Notes: generated by a model not told the origin, from the sequence alone. Counted from the stretch's first letter, positions 34,151-46,621 are shown. The stretch is DNA of 64,000 bases from Breviolum minutum Mf 1.05b.01 (GCA_000507305.1 DF240870.1:34630-98629); one strand, 5' to 3'. Program-made: numbers and translations.

Positions 34151-36113
34151 ATGCCTGAAGGCGCCCTGGGAAACCCATAGATAGGCATGTGCAACTGGAT
34201 ACTCAGCTGGACAGAGGCAGCATCTCTGGAAGTAAACCTCCTGGATAGTCAGCAGGAATTACTTGCTATAAGAAACATGCGTGGTTGATGAATCTTGTCT
34301 TTGAGGAAATTCTTGCATGGGTTCCCCTCAATGATCTGATATTTGTTTGGACCATAGCCAACAGTTCCCAACCATCCAAACTGATACATCTACCCTGCAA
34401 AGCGCCAACGGAACGCATGAAACTCGGATTGCAGGTGACAAAGTCTTGCTCAAATCTTCCCAGGGTGAAATCTTTGAGGTTGAGCCCGAGGTTGCATGCA
34501 TGTCAACCCTGGTTAGGACCGTTGGGGGGAAATCGGGGAATTTTGATGTTCCGATGTCTAGCCTCGGAGTATTGCTCAGAGCATGGTCTGCGGGTCTACC
34601 CAGGCAGATGTTAAGTTGCCCGCTCGCTAGGAACATGGTGGATGATAGCGGAACTGATGAAGAGATCCCGTTGCCCAACGTCAAGACTGCCATCCTCAGC
34701 AAGGTCATTGACTATTGCAAGTACCATAAGGACAGCCCCCCCGAGGAGATTCAGAAGCCTTTGAAGAGCACCAACTTGGTTCCTGAGCAGAAATCGTCGA
34801 GGTAGAATATCTAGGTCCTTTGCATTCCTTTTGCCTTTCGTAGTTTAATTCAATACATATATGTATATAATTATGATAAAGCAACTTCATACGGCAGTTG
34901 CTCAAATTTGTCTTAGCCAAAACATCTATCAATTTTCCATATCTTTTTTGTGTCCTTAGTTTTGAGGTCATTTGAGTCGTTGATGGGAGAGACCAAGGTT
35001 GAATGTGGCGTCTCTGAATGGGACAATGAGTATGTGCCTTTGGTATGACAACCTAAAAAGTGCTCCCCAAACTTGGATTTGGTCAAAACAGGACTAAGGG
35101 ATGGCAACGGAATCATGACACTGCATACTTACATCCAATTCGTTTTAAGCGCTGCACAAGCTGAAACTTCTTGTCTCACCAAACTCAACAATATTCAAAA
35201 GACCATTGTGAGAAAGAATTACTCAGACAGTTTGAGCAGTTTCAAAACTTGAAGCCATATTGTAGTTGCCAGCTATGAAAGCCAAATATCATATCATCAA
35301 CAACCAACCATTCTTCCACGAATCATCCATCATTCAAAATGTTGCGTTTCTGAGGTGAACATTGAGCAAGAGGCCTTATTTGCCTCGTTTGTTTTTGGGC
35401 ATTTTCTGGGGGAAAAATTACATTGGATTCCACTCCTGAGATTAGTTGAGGAGGTCTACTACGAAGGTCTCGTCCCATTGGGAGGAACAAACCTCACAAC
35501 CGGATAACACGAAGCATTGCCTGAGATTTTGACTCCTTTCAAAGAACAAAGGTGTTGGTGTTGATGAAGGGAACTTAAAGGTGGGAATGTGCTGTTGATG
35601 AAAAATGTAGCTCAATTGAAAGTAAGAAATGTTGATTCCCTTGTGCAGGTTCTCTTTGAACTGATTCTGGCCGCCAACTACTTGGACACTTGATGAAATG
35701 GTCAATATCTACAGTATCAATCCTTTGCTTTGCACAAATCATCATCAATTAACATCTGTCCATGAATATCACTGATCAACATCTATTCATAATGAAATAG
35801 AGCATGTCATGATATGTCATGTGTGTGAACGATGGGCCACCTTCCTGGCTTAGGACATCAAGAGCCTTTTGGACTTGACTTGCGCTAAAGTTGCCTCCAT
35901 GATTAAGGGCAAGAACACGGAGGATTCTTGGATTGTAGCAAGGTTGAGGTCGGTGCTGGGAGAAGGAATGTAACTTCCTGAGGATATAGAATCTGACTTG
36001 GTACAAACTTGCTTTCCCAGGAGATTCGCAAGCAGTTCAACATCGTGAATGATTTCACACCTGAAGAGGAAGCGCAAGTACGTGAAGAGAACCGTTGGTG
36101 CGAAGACGCATGA
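34151..36113 (+). CDS. SKP1: SKP1 (SCF ubiquitin-ligase adaptor), complete, eight exons
   Basis: Exons: 34151-34160 (ATGCCTGAAG), 34435-34516 ([20 protein letters not shown]), 34631-34778 ([20 protein letters not shown]), 34998-35042 ([14 protein letters not shown]), 35355-35372 (VNIEQE), 35649-35684 ([12 protein letters not shown]), 35854-35922 ([20 protein letters not shown]) and 36021-36113 ([17 protein letters not shown] ... CEDA, then TGA). The phases join throughout to a protein of about 167 residues, the usual SKP1 length. It has the BTB/POZ-like N-terminal half that binds cullin and the C-terminal helices that bind F-box proteins. SKP1 bridges CUL1 and F-box receptors in SCF E3 ligases in nucleus and cytosol. 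Donors read GC, GA, GT, GT, GC, GA, GA; all acceptors are AG except where the AG|G repeat leaves a choice. The 114-base intron 34517-34630 is in frame without a stop, so it could be retained. Confidence 0.93.
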
Positions 36114-36648
36114 GCTGAGGGCTGCACAATGCTGCTTGCCCCGCTTCATTTTGACTGGGGACAGTTTGCGCGAAGCAAAAGAGGCCGCCTTCTTGGCCAT
36201 GACAGCAGCACTTGCGGCAGCCTATTCAAACTATCAGTTCCAGGTTAGATGCGATGAACTTAACATCCATGGCTTTCGGGTATTTGCCAGTTTTTGGGGG
36301 AAACTTGCACTTCATTGCTCAAATCATTATTTCCATTTTGGGGAAGAAAATATCTCTGAGTCGTTGGCCTGATCTTTCGCTGTTATTTCTGGATCTTGAG
36401 ATGTGGAACAAGGGCAATTGATGCACAGTTTGACGTTATTCGCCAACCCTGGTTGGCTCGGAATATTGACTGAGACTCCAGTCCATTCCCCCCTAAGCTC
36501 ACGTACTGTACGTATGTTTATGATTTTATGACAATATGTAATGTGATTGAATGTAATCATGATATATACCTAGCCATATCATTTTTGCATCTTTGTGTAT
36601 GTATAAGCACCGTTCAGCGACCTTCCACCCATTGGCGTGGCCGCCCAG

Positions 36649-36788
36649 TTGATGTGGCCGGTCTTTGTGTGGCACTACGCTCCATCTCTGCCCGCACGCA
36701 GCAACTGGATGTGAAGACAACCACAAAGAGCAAGGTATCGGAAGGGGTTGAAGTGGATGTCGTCTTTGATGTCGTCGTCATCATCATG

Positions 36789-36844
<56 letters not shown>

Positions 36845-39800
36845 AGTAGATGTCGGCTTCACTGTGGTCATGAGACTAGTATGTCTTCAAGCTTCCTTGT
36901 CCCTCTTCCCTCAATCAATCTCTGTCTTTTGTTGAGACAAATCAGTCTTTATGGGTCTTCGTTTTGGCCTGTATAGAATCACGAGAACCAGCGGGACAGG
37001 ACAATGTCTTTTGCACAGTGCATATCTCAGTGCAATTTGCAGTGAATCCTCAGCAGTGCGAAGACGCGTCCCTTGGCAGCCAAACAAATTCTATAGACCA
37101 TACCAATCATTATACAAAGTGTAGATCACCATAGAATAAAAACGGGGTGGACCTAAATATGTCAGTTTTTTACTAGCATGCATTGTATCTTGTGCTGAGA
37201 TCAGAGGTGGTTGTACTTGTGATCTACCTTTATCTCAATGTATTTTATTGTATTGACATCAGCGTCAAGATTCGTTGGTGTCTCTATGACATTGAATTCT
37301 TCTGAGGAAATGGGATGATTCTTCTGCATGGAAGGTGTAACTTTGAACCCACTACTTCCATAGCTGATGGATCCCACTCTGGAAGATCGTTATTTCTATC
37401 GATTCAAAATTATCAACAAGGTGTTTGGGTAGAAAAGAGGAACTTGCATGGTCATTCTTTCACTTGTACTGCTATCCAGCTTTTGCTTGCAGAAACCTCA
37501 GCTCAGGATCTACAAGTTGGGGAATGTGCCGTGGCCAGCAAAACAAATCTCAGATGAGCTGAGGAAGTCACAAAGTTGGGGAATTGGATACAGGACACCT
37601 GGTGGTGGTGGTGGTGGTGGTGGTGGTGGTGGTGGTGGTGGTGGCTGCCAGCTCAAACTTCTGTGCCGGGTTTCCTGCTCAGGTGAATGATCAGATCGAA
37701 GCTTACGTGTCCAACATCGTGCGAAGTAAGGCGTGGCAAGGGCCCCCAATCTATTTGACAACATGTTTGGTGTCTCACCAAAGCACAGATCATTCAAAAG
37801 TTCCTTCAAGTACTACCGGATGTCAAAGGTAAAAAACAATACATTTCGCTTAGTAGAACAGGTATGTGTGTAAAAGCCTTGCATGAGCCGGCATACTGTA
37901 CTCGTTCAACAAGATGGGTTGGATATGCCATTTTGATTGAGTTTGCATGTCATCGCATGCCTTGTTTTATCTAAATCTATCCGATTTTATCTATCTGCCT
38001 ATCTACCTATCCATCTATCTACCTATCTATCTACCTATCTACCTATCTATCTATCTACCTATCTATCTAGGTGCCGATCTATCATTCCTGTCTCTTTGTA
38101 GAGATACACATCATCTATGTGTCTGAAGGTCATATGTGCTACATGGACGCAAGTCGCCCTTGAATGCAGGTGCCCAAGATGGACATCGATGAAGCCTTTG
38201 AAGCTAAAGATGACCTATCCACAGCCATCAGTGACGAGTTACTTGGTGGCCACTTCGATGGTGCCATGGGGTTATCCCACAGGTGTGAAGATATGAGCCA
38301 ACAGAGTGTTTTGCTTGGTGGTACTGCGAAACACATATTGTTCTTGGAGATTCTTAATTGAAACTTGAAACGCTCAATGATTTTTTGTGCTTCCATGGAC
38401 CTTTTTCGCTAATCGACTTGGTGTTTTCCCTTTTGGATACCTTTGTGAAACGCACCACTGTTTGCTATCCCAGTTGATGCAACGTTCTACCACCACAAAG
38501 TGCTTGGTTTGTACCACTGGCCTCATCTGAAGACAACAAAGGGAAGACCAAAACAATCAAGAGCCAACATACAAGAGCCATTTGGACATGGATAAAGTGA
38601 GATTCTTGGGGTTGGTCTGCATTTTGAACCTCATGGGATCTACTTTCCCATGCGAATGATTCAGCTCATGGCTCATTATGCTTTTCCCCTGGCATCCCTG
38701 CCCAAAGCTCCATTCAGAGCTAAGGTTGGGGGGCTGCTTGTAGCTGGGCAGGAAAGTTCCACGGACGTCTCAGACGCCCCCAAGGTTTATCCAGAGATCA
38801 TCAGAGATCCAGGTATATAAGGCCTAGGTGCGAAGTGATGATTCCAATTGACCTGGAATGTGATCGATTATCGATGATTGTATTTTTTTCTCCAAAGTTT
38901 TCAGGCGTGTTTTTTTTTCAAAAAAAGGTGTGGCTTTGCCATCATAGATATGTTTGTGAACTTTGGGGTGGCACAAAAGGTGTAGCAACGTCCCTTGAGT
39001 TTCCGTTGAAACCTCCTTGACCTTCACATCGCTTGATGATGATATTGGATGCTACTTCAAACAGACATCATTGATGGAACTCCAAAACGCGATAGCATCC
39101 AGGTCCGAATATGGTTTCAGCATCAACAACGTCCTCTGTACAGAGCTGCTTGTTTCGCAAAAATTGGAATGCTGGTGATATCAACACGTCACACGCAATA
39201 CAAACAGAGACAGAAAGGCGAATATATTATACTGTATATAGGATATACTATGTATAGTGATGTAATTACATGCTATGTAATATTTGATATATACATTTGT
39301 TCTCATATATATATAATATACACATATCTCAGTTGCAATTTCTAAATGTAAAGCTGTTGCAATTTCGTTGCAGTTTCATATTTTGCAGAAGCTTGCACGG
39401 TCAAAATGATCACAATGGGCAGATCACTGACTATCCAAGAATCTCAAAGAGTCATCTGTTTTTTGCATGGCAAAAGTCATAATTGCTGCAAATTTTGCTT
39501 GATCCAGAAGCCATGAGAACAATGTCACCGTGGGAATCCAATGGGCCAAACGGGGTATCTGAATGGATCCTTGGATGTGTCGGTTTCTTTCACCTAGGAT
39601 CCAAATCCATAAGTCCGTTATGGACGCGATGAATGAGATCAATAGAGCCTTGGGAAAAAGGCATTTCAGCTGAGCTATCAGAAACTCCATGGAGTTTCTG
39701 CGTCCGTGGAACACCATGGACAAGGTAAGAAAGATCTGTATTTGCATCGACTTGTGGATGCACCTAGTGATATTTTCTAAGAAAGCCATCCGCCATCCCA

Positions 39801-41876
39801 AGACGGCTTGTTATAATATGTGGGTAACAACAAAATTTGGCCAGATACCTCTATAAACAACTCCTTATCGAAGCTGCCGAGGACAGAAACGCTTGCGGGA
39901 TGCTGCAATCATGCTAGGTGCTTAGCGTTTTAATAAGCACAGATGCAAAGAAGATGCTCCTATGCTTTGCAAGAAAGGGCTTTCAAGGAGGATGCTTGAT
40001 GCCAAGCTTTCTTTTCTATTTCACTTGAACAGCTGTTCTTTTGGATTAGCTGCACAATGTCTGAATTAAAATCTTTGCGGAATGCATTGTAAGCTTCTTT
40101 GAGTTGCAGTTTTTGGTAGAAATATATCGCAAGTATCGCAAAAACATCCACAACTAAATCAATACAAATAGTATCAAATAGTCAAGTCAGATCTGTAGAC
40201 ATTTGTTTGTTGTTTTTAAGTAGTTTGAGTGTTTCCCTGTTTCCCGCCGTATTCTCTGTCCGGCAGTTAGATAAGGCAAGCTGAAGCTCACAAGATCCTC
40301 GGTGCTAAGCGGTGAAAAAGACGACGGGTCGCTTTGGGTTTTGGTTGGGGATTTCGAAGTTGGCACTTCAAAACCTTCATGGATAAACTTTTCCACCACC
40401 ATGGTGGGGTTTTAAAAAGGATGGGGATATCGGATAGATTCGGATACCAATGGATAAGATACTGTAACATTTGGTTTATGCTTAGGGAATCAGGGAATAC
40501 CTTGTTTTACTCACCCACCGGTTCATCTGGTCATTCCATACCGTTCACCGCATTGGATTTTTGGTCATCGGATCCAAGGATTCGCGTGGTCAAGGCCGCT
40601 GAAGCTCAAGCAGAGGCTGCAACTTGGCCTTGGCAGAGGTGATGGGGATGGGGATGGTGATGATGGGGATGGGGATGGGGACGGGTGTATCACTTCCCGA
40701 ATTTGTGTTCTTTTATGTTCTTTTGTCCGATTTTGTCCTCACTTGTTGAGTTTGTTGTTTTCTTGTCGCTCGGACTACTACTCATTTCTCTGCATAATAG
40801 GGGATATGTCCTTCTGAAAAGAAAGAAAACGAATCTACACTGTCAACATAAGTTTGAATATCACAAGTCATCATTCCTGCAGGTAGGCAGTCCACTTTTC
40901 TCAGATTCCTGCCAACTTTATGCCAACATTATTTCCTCCATTTTTATTGTGAAGAACACATTGTTTCACCAAGGCAGAATTGCAAGGCGATGGCCTTGCA
41001 CGACAACGTTCTGCCATCATCGATGGCCTTCGTACAGCTGTGCTTGAGAGGAACTCGGGGGGAAATTGGCCTTGACTTGGTGATTGGTAAGATGGATATG
41101 ACTTCTGCCATTCATCTCTGTTGATCCATGTTCACCTCATCTCAAAAGGGTGAAACGAGGTATCCTACAATGGTATTAGTACGAATCATTTTGATCAGGC
41201 CCCTTAAGGTCATCACAGGAAAGATGCAGTGTTTGTTGAGTCCTTTGGAGAAAGTTTTTTAAGGTCAATGAGTCAATCAGTTGATACCTGTAAAAAGGGA
41301 TAAAATCAATCAATTTCTATTATCAATTTCTATGATTTTTTCTGCAACTTGATCCATCCTGGTGCAGGGGAGACCACAAGGCAACCACCGAGGAGCTGTC
41401 AAGATTGATGTTGGTCTCCCAATATTTTGAGACCATGAAGCAGATAGGCGACGGAAAGCCTTAAATTTTTGTGTTTTGTATGGGACATCTTTTTTTTTTG
41501 GGGGGGGGGAAGTTATGAAGGGAAATTTGTGGAGATTGTTGACGGAGTTGGCAACTTCTTTATTTTGGTTGAATTTCTATGCAGAATACTTTTGATTCAT
41601 TACAGATTATGCAATCATCTCGCCATTTTTGAAAGAAGTGACTTTTTATTGCCATGATCATTTGTAAACTCAACTACTAGTAGCACTATTTTGGTATCCC
41701 TCTTGGAAAATCCTAGGCCTTTTGGTCCAATGATCTCCCTGAGTGTTTCACATCTCCGTTGGCGCTCAGGGAGTGGACAGAACAGCAAGACCTTTGTAAT
41801 GCCACCAGCGAATCCTGCAGATCCTGAGACTCAGTTGAGGTTGGGAGATTTTTTTTCAAAAAAACACGTTTCCTGA
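36649..41876 (+). CDS. SPFH/Band-7 hypersensitive-induced-response (HIR)-like protein, multi-exon
   Basis: Exons about: 36649-36735 (SISARTQQLDVKTTTKSK), 37505-37523 (IYKLGN), 37682-37726 (VNDQIEAYVSNIVRS), 38170-38260 (VPKMDIDEAFEAKDDLSTAI), 39043-39083 (MLLQTDIIDG, weak), 39604-39653 (HKSVMDAMNEINRA), 39884-39912 (KRLRDAAIM), 40587-40620 (KAAEAQAEA), 40973-41049 (GLARQRSAIIDGLRTAVL), 41368-41454 (TEELSRLMLVSQYFETMKQI) and 41781-41876 (NSKTFVMPPANPADPE, TGA at 41874). The series RVQQLDVKxxTK, NDQIxAYV, MNEINRA, KAAEAQAEA and ARQRxAIIDGLR follows the SPFH domain and coiled coil of HIR proteins. These oligomerise on membranes and scaffold microdomains. The N-terminal exon(s), which would carry the membrane anchor, should lie between 36113 and 36649 but could not be fixed; an open frame at 36129-36250 is a weak candidate. 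Most donors are GC or GA. Confidence 0.8.
36776..36842. repeat. (ATC)n microsatellite
   Basis: About twenty ATC units lie directly after the first recognised SPFH exon. Poly-Ile and poly-Met frames here are artefacts. Confidence 0.95.
37596..37644. repeat. (GGT)n microsatellite
   Basis: A run of about sixteen GGT units lies in an intron of the SPFH gene, just before the exon at 37682. Confidence 0.95.
37976..38072. repeat. (CTAT/CTAC)n tetranucleotide microsatellite
   Basis: CTAT and CTAC units, with ATCT phase changes, alternate over about 95 bases in the intron before the SPFH exon at 38170. Confidence 0.9.
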
Positions 41877-42232
41877 AAGCTCGGGGTTGATTCCTTAAAT
41901 GATCTCACATTGTTTCATATTGTTTTATAAAAGTTCAAAGGGTTCTAGATGATTGATGTGATTTGAGATCATTCAATCAAACTATTGGATGGAGCGGATG
42001 AGATTTGCCTTTCGACGCTGGACCTTTGGACCTTTTTGCAGCCTCAGGTTTGGTCTCTTGCGCTGACAACAGCAAACCATAGTGTTGTCGGTATTGACAT
42101 TTGCAGAAACTTCACTTACAGTATGTATATATTCAATTGTATTCATATATTGAAATATGTTTCCCTGACATTCTGAACACAAATTCCTCCATTCGAACTT
42201 GTGCCTTGTTTGTTCACACAATTCGGCCTGCA

Positions 42233-42334
42233 GGACAGGGTGGTTGCAAGCGAAAGCTGGCCTGGAGGGAATCCGTGGCCGAGGTCCGTGAAGTGTTGGG
42301 GCTGGGTTTCACCAAGGTGGTTGCCAGGGTCAAC
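42233..42334 (+). CDS. Candidate exon, unrecognised
   Basis: An open GC-richer segment after a TGCAG reads KRKLAWRESVAEVREVLGLG then FTKVVARVNS. It has the look of a helix-strand unit, and I considered an HpcH/citrate-lyase resemblance (VVARVNS) but it is too short to claim. Another open piece at 42780-42920 (ALMHAGLPVEQRNLVAAK) may belong to the same gene. The surrounding 41.9-43.3 kb is otherwise AT-rich intron-like sequence. Confidence 0.35.
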
Positions 42335-43336
42335 AGCAACATCCTGTTGAGAATGATCGCCTATGTGTATATACAAATAAGCAACATGGACATATTCTAT
42401 GAATACACATGTTACACATATCCATGTGGCACACCTGCAGATGTATGTATTCATATTCTATATTTGATTTATACATACATAAAGATATGTATCCCAACAG
42501 AATATGTATTAATACCATTCTATATTCCTAATGGTTTTGTGTGTATGCTTAGATTTAATATCTTTTACACTTCACGCACAAACCATCCACTCTTGTGCAG
42601 TGCTCGCTGCACAAGTCTCACAGGCCCAGCCCAGCAGTCCATGGGACGAAACGAGTCTTAGCAGTGGAGGATGAGTGAACATGATTTCTCTCACCAGTTG
42701 ATCCAGGATTCATGAGCGTCATGTTTTTTTGTTTTGCGTGATGCTTGCTTTGGAGAACTTTTCTCAGCTTTGTATTCCACAACATCAGCAGATCTCCATT
42801 GCACTGAGGATGCTCGTTCTGCCAGCCCACCCGTTGCTAATCCACGGCGTCAGCAACGCAGCCCTGATGCACGCCGGCCTTCCGGTGGAGCAGCGTAACT
42901 TGGTGGCAGCAAAGGGTGAGGGAGAAAAGATGCCAAGTATTTATCTATGCAAAAAATAAATCAAAAGCACTGAAACCAAAATTGTTTTGATATAACATAT
43001 TTTTTGGGAAAGATGACGGAGAGTTGTCGGAAAGGAAGAGTGGTCATCCAGAATCATGTGCAGAGGCCAGAGCGAGAGGAGCCCAGACGTAGAGAGCCGA
43101 TGCTTGGCATGGGGTAGAAGAAGTGTAGCAGGGATCAAATCAGCTTGATGTCCGATCCTCAAAAGTGTATAGAAGTGTTTTAATGTTAGATTCGGAGGAA
43201 GGTGGTGTTGAACGGACTAAGATTAGCATGAGGAGCTATTTCATTTTTTGTTTGTACCTGTACTATACAATGAAACTGTGGACTTTTGAACAATCAAGGT
43301 GAGCGAAGGGGATGCTGCTAGACTTGGCAAGTCATA

Positions 43337-43609
43337 TTGCTACCACCGACATGTGTCAATTCAAAATTGCTTCCTCAAAACTTTGCCAAATTTTCTGTGG
43401 ATGACACTCTGCAGGGAAAGTTCCTTGGTCTCCAATGGATCATATATGCCAATCATGAAGACTCCAAGGAAGAATTGCAAGGCCTCTGTGGATATTTCAT
43501 CCATGATTCAACGTTTGTTTGGCTCAAGGCCACGAAGGCTCAAGAGCGAGAGTTTGGAGTAACTTGCTCAGCGAAAAAGGGCTTGTGCGAAAGGGTTGTT
43601 TGCTGGTGA
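43337..43609 (+). CDS. Open frame of 90 codons, unrecognised, possible exon
   Basis: This frame includes KFLGLQWIIYANHEDSKEEL and HDSTFVWLKATKAQEREFG. It contains an 11-base match to the 3' end of the dinoflagellate spliced leader at 43520-43530 (TTTGGCTCAAG). No domain is recognised, and no splice borders are certain. Confidence 0.3.
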   Translation: MLPPTCVNSKLLPQNFAKFSVDDTLQGKFLGLQWIIYANHEDSKEELQGLCGYFIHDSTFVWLKATKAQEREFGVTCSAKKGLCERVVCW

Positions 43610-43822
43610 AACGGGTCTAGTTGGTTTTGGTGTCAAGGGACACGAGAGGAACTGGTTTTTTATCTGACTTGAGGGTTTCTTGTTGAGTTTAGGTTTTCTA
43701 GATTCCAAGAGATCTTAGCTGGATAAATTTCACGTGGTAGCGGAGCTAGGAGTTGCTCACGTTTGACATATCCAGCACCCATCCATCTTTCTCATCATCA
43801 CCAATTCCCGAGGTCGCCAGCT

Positions 43823-44046
43823 ATGCGCCAAGTGCCAGCCTCTCATCCCCCACGTCCATCAGGTTCCCAGCCACCCCCTCGGGCTACACCACAAGTAGCT
43901 CCGGTACGACAACCTGTTACGCTGCAGATACAGGCAGGGACCGGGCCAGATCCAGAAAAATTGGAAGATCTATTGGACGTGTGTGGAAAGGTGATGTGGC
44001 TTTGCCTGTCCTGCTGCTGCTGCTGCTGATGATGATGATGATGATA

Positions 44047-44090
<44 letters not shown>

Positions 44091-45810
44091 AGGCAGAATA
44101 TTGATGATCCTGCTAGTTGCGATAGCCTCTGCCAGTGGTGCACACCACAGTTATGCCATAGTTGCCAACACCAAGAAAAACCCAATGTGAAGCAATATGC
44201 TTTGCTTCAGCTACATAAAAATTCAACATGTTCAATTTGACCAGCGACAGGTGCCTCCCAATGCTGTTCCGGGGTCCACGCTGCAGTGCCAAGCGCCCGA
44301 TGGACGTGGCTTGGCATACGCGGTTTACTGGGCACACTTTTCGAGCCAGACATGGCTGGTCTGTGACAGACTTTGGCATGACATCATGAGGTGTTGTGCA
44401 AGTACAACTCCCTCAAGGAGTGCGACCTGGACAATTGTGCCTTTGCAGAAATTTCCGATCCCAACTCTGGCCCCGAACAGCTTAAGTATGTGCAGTTCGT
44501 AAGTCTTGATAGATGTTTTTTTTCCATCATTCAGGTGCCTTTTGCCTTAGTGAAGTCAGCAGGGACGGGAACATGGAAATTGGACATACACTGTACACTT
44601 CTATGAGACATATCAATGGAAGAGTTGTAGCTTTTGGAGTTGTTGAGTTTATCAAAAAACACATCAATAGGGGTAGTCCAGGGTCCAGGGTCATTTGATT
44701 CACAGATTCCCTTGGCTTCAGGCTACAACTTCAAATCTAGCAACCAGCAAGAATCCTGCGGGCCGCTGAACTGGACGATCTGCTGAGATCTTTCAGATAT
44801 GCTCAGATGACTCAAATTCCATGTTTTGATCCTTTGGTTGGGAAACCTTATGAAGTCCACAGATACACCGGTTTCATTGATACCACTCATCAGAAGCACT
44901 GTCGCTATTGGAGGAAGTGACGGGAAAAATTTCAGCTGTCGTCGATCGGCTCATACTCAATTCTTCTCGAATCTTTGCCAACTTCACTGGCTCCCTTCAA
45001 AGAAAGGGCAATGAAGTGATGGTAAAGGAGTGCCAAAACCATCTGGTATTTGGTGAAAAATCCTTCGGCATGATGTCCATTGCTTGACCGGAAAAAACCT
45101 AGCTGTTGGAGTTTTAAAGGGGCACACCTTTGGCATGTGAGGTGAGGCCCAGGGGAACCTTTTTGTGCTATTACATCTATTACATCAAGGGAAATCTGAA
45201 AACCTGCGAGGGGTAAATTTGCATGGGAGGATGCGTTGTCTTCCAGTCTTCTTGAAAGACATGATAAAACGCATATAAAGTCCATAAATAATGCACATTG
45301 GATGTGCATCACCCATGGATACAATAAGGCCAGATTCGCACCTGCTGCGGCTGGTAGGAAAAGGCAAACCGAATCACCAGTTGGGGTTGATCATCCGTTT
45401 CACCAGGTTTTCCCCATGGAGACCCGTTGGGAACAGACATGCAGGATCCACGCCAAAAAAAGCGGCGCCAAGTGCGGATCAGATTGGAACAGATATGCGA
45501 CTTTGTTATACAGGTTTGTAAGCTTGTAGTAGTTTGCGCAACAGAGAAATTTCCCAAGAAGACATTCCAAAAACGAAGTGATGATTCTACTTGGGCCAAG
45601 TGCTATGCACCACATTTTCTTCTATGCAACATTGTGCAGCAAAAAAACATGTTGACAACATTCATATATGAAATAAATTTGCTGCCCACAAGGTTGAACC
45701 TTCAGATGAGTACCGTGAGATGACCTCTCCCATCTCAGTAGCAGCTCTCCGCGGCACCGCAGGATTCAGCGCTCACAGCAAAGTTGATGTCAGGGCAACT
45801 CAGACATAGC
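43823..45810 (+). CDS. Multi-exon gene with a VPPxxxPGxxxxxxxPDGR motif, function unknown
   Basis: Exon 1 starts at ATG 43823 (MRQVPASHPPRPSGSQPPPR, a Pro-rich lead), continues to LQIQAGTGPDPEKLEDLLDV and ends near 43992. Exon 2 (44249-44310) reads VPPNAVPGSTLQCQAPDGR, a short motif found repeatedly in oomycete and algal proteins, commonly VPPGVxPGQxxxVxxPDGR. Exon 3 (44389-44502) reads CKYNSLKECDLDNCAFAEIS. An exon at 45406-45511 contains basic DPRQKKRRQVRIRLEQICDF and ends ATACAG. The last exon begins VEPSDEYREMTSPISVAALR at 45692 and ends in TAG 45808-45810. Phases were not all checked and one or more exons between 44502 and 45406 may be missing. Confidence 0.55.
44010..44090. repeat. (CTG)n-(ATG)n microsatellite
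   Basis: Six CTG units run into about twenty ATG units with one ATA interruption, just after exon 1 of the 43.8-kb gene. Confidence 0.95.
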
Positions 45811-45909
45811 GTCCACAGTGGTGCTTGCCTCTGTCCCAGGGTAGAACAGGTAGTAGTATGACGGATAAGTTTTCTTCCATTGTGATGGTGCAGCAAGAAG
45901 ATGATGACT

Positions 45910-45930
45910 CGGTGGTGGTCGTGGTGGTGG

Positions 45931-45990
<60 letters not shown>
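45910..45990. repeat. (GTG)n-(ATG)n microsatellite
   Basis: GTG units shift to about nineteen ATG units 100 bases after the stop of the 43.8-kb gene. Minus-strand poly-His and poly-Ile frames are artefacts. Confidence 0.95.
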
Positions 45991-46621
45991 GTCGCCGATT
46001 TGGCATCGGGCATGGGTTGCCTTTTACCAATGTTCATTCAGGAATACTCTACTCAGGCGAATCTTACACCACTAAGGCTATTTCGTACCGAAACCATCCC
46101 AAGTCCCCCCGAGCTTTCAGCGAAAACACTCGCTCTGCTTGTGGGGTTAAGCTTATCTGAAGGGTATCACTTGAGGGAACCCTGTAACCTCCTAAGCCAA
46201 CGGCAGTTCTTCCATTTTCATCACAATTTTTTTGAACTTTTGTGGTACCCCCAATATGTTTTATTCAGCCAATAGGCCATGATATGGGTTTGCAGTCTGA
46301 GGCTTTTGCAAATGGGTTCCAATGAAAAGGTCTCTGACTTCTTGTTGAAGGCCACTGCAACAGTGTGTGGTTCCGATGGCGAAAGGCTGATAGCAAATGC
46401 TGAGATGGTTTGATGGTAATGCTTTGCCAACAAAAAAGCCGAAACATCTTTGATGCCTGTGAAAGGGTACATTGTACATGATTTTAAGACCACAAAGAGA
46501 AAATTTTCACCTTGGCCAAAGAAAATTGTTGATGTATTTCCGGGAATTTCCCAACATGAAGTTGCATTTCAAATCCATATGGATGCCAGTGGTGGCATAC
46601 TCCAGAAGCTTAAAATTCTAG

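Noticed and set aside
36528..36935. 135-codon + frame containing the SPFH exon and poly-Ile
   Set aside because: Only 36649-36735 matches the SPFH family. The rest is intron and ATC microsatellite.
42233..42334. HpcH/HpaI aldolase or citrate-lyase beta subunit
   Set aside because: The resemblance rests on VVARVNS alone, with no metal-binding or active-site residues visible nearby.
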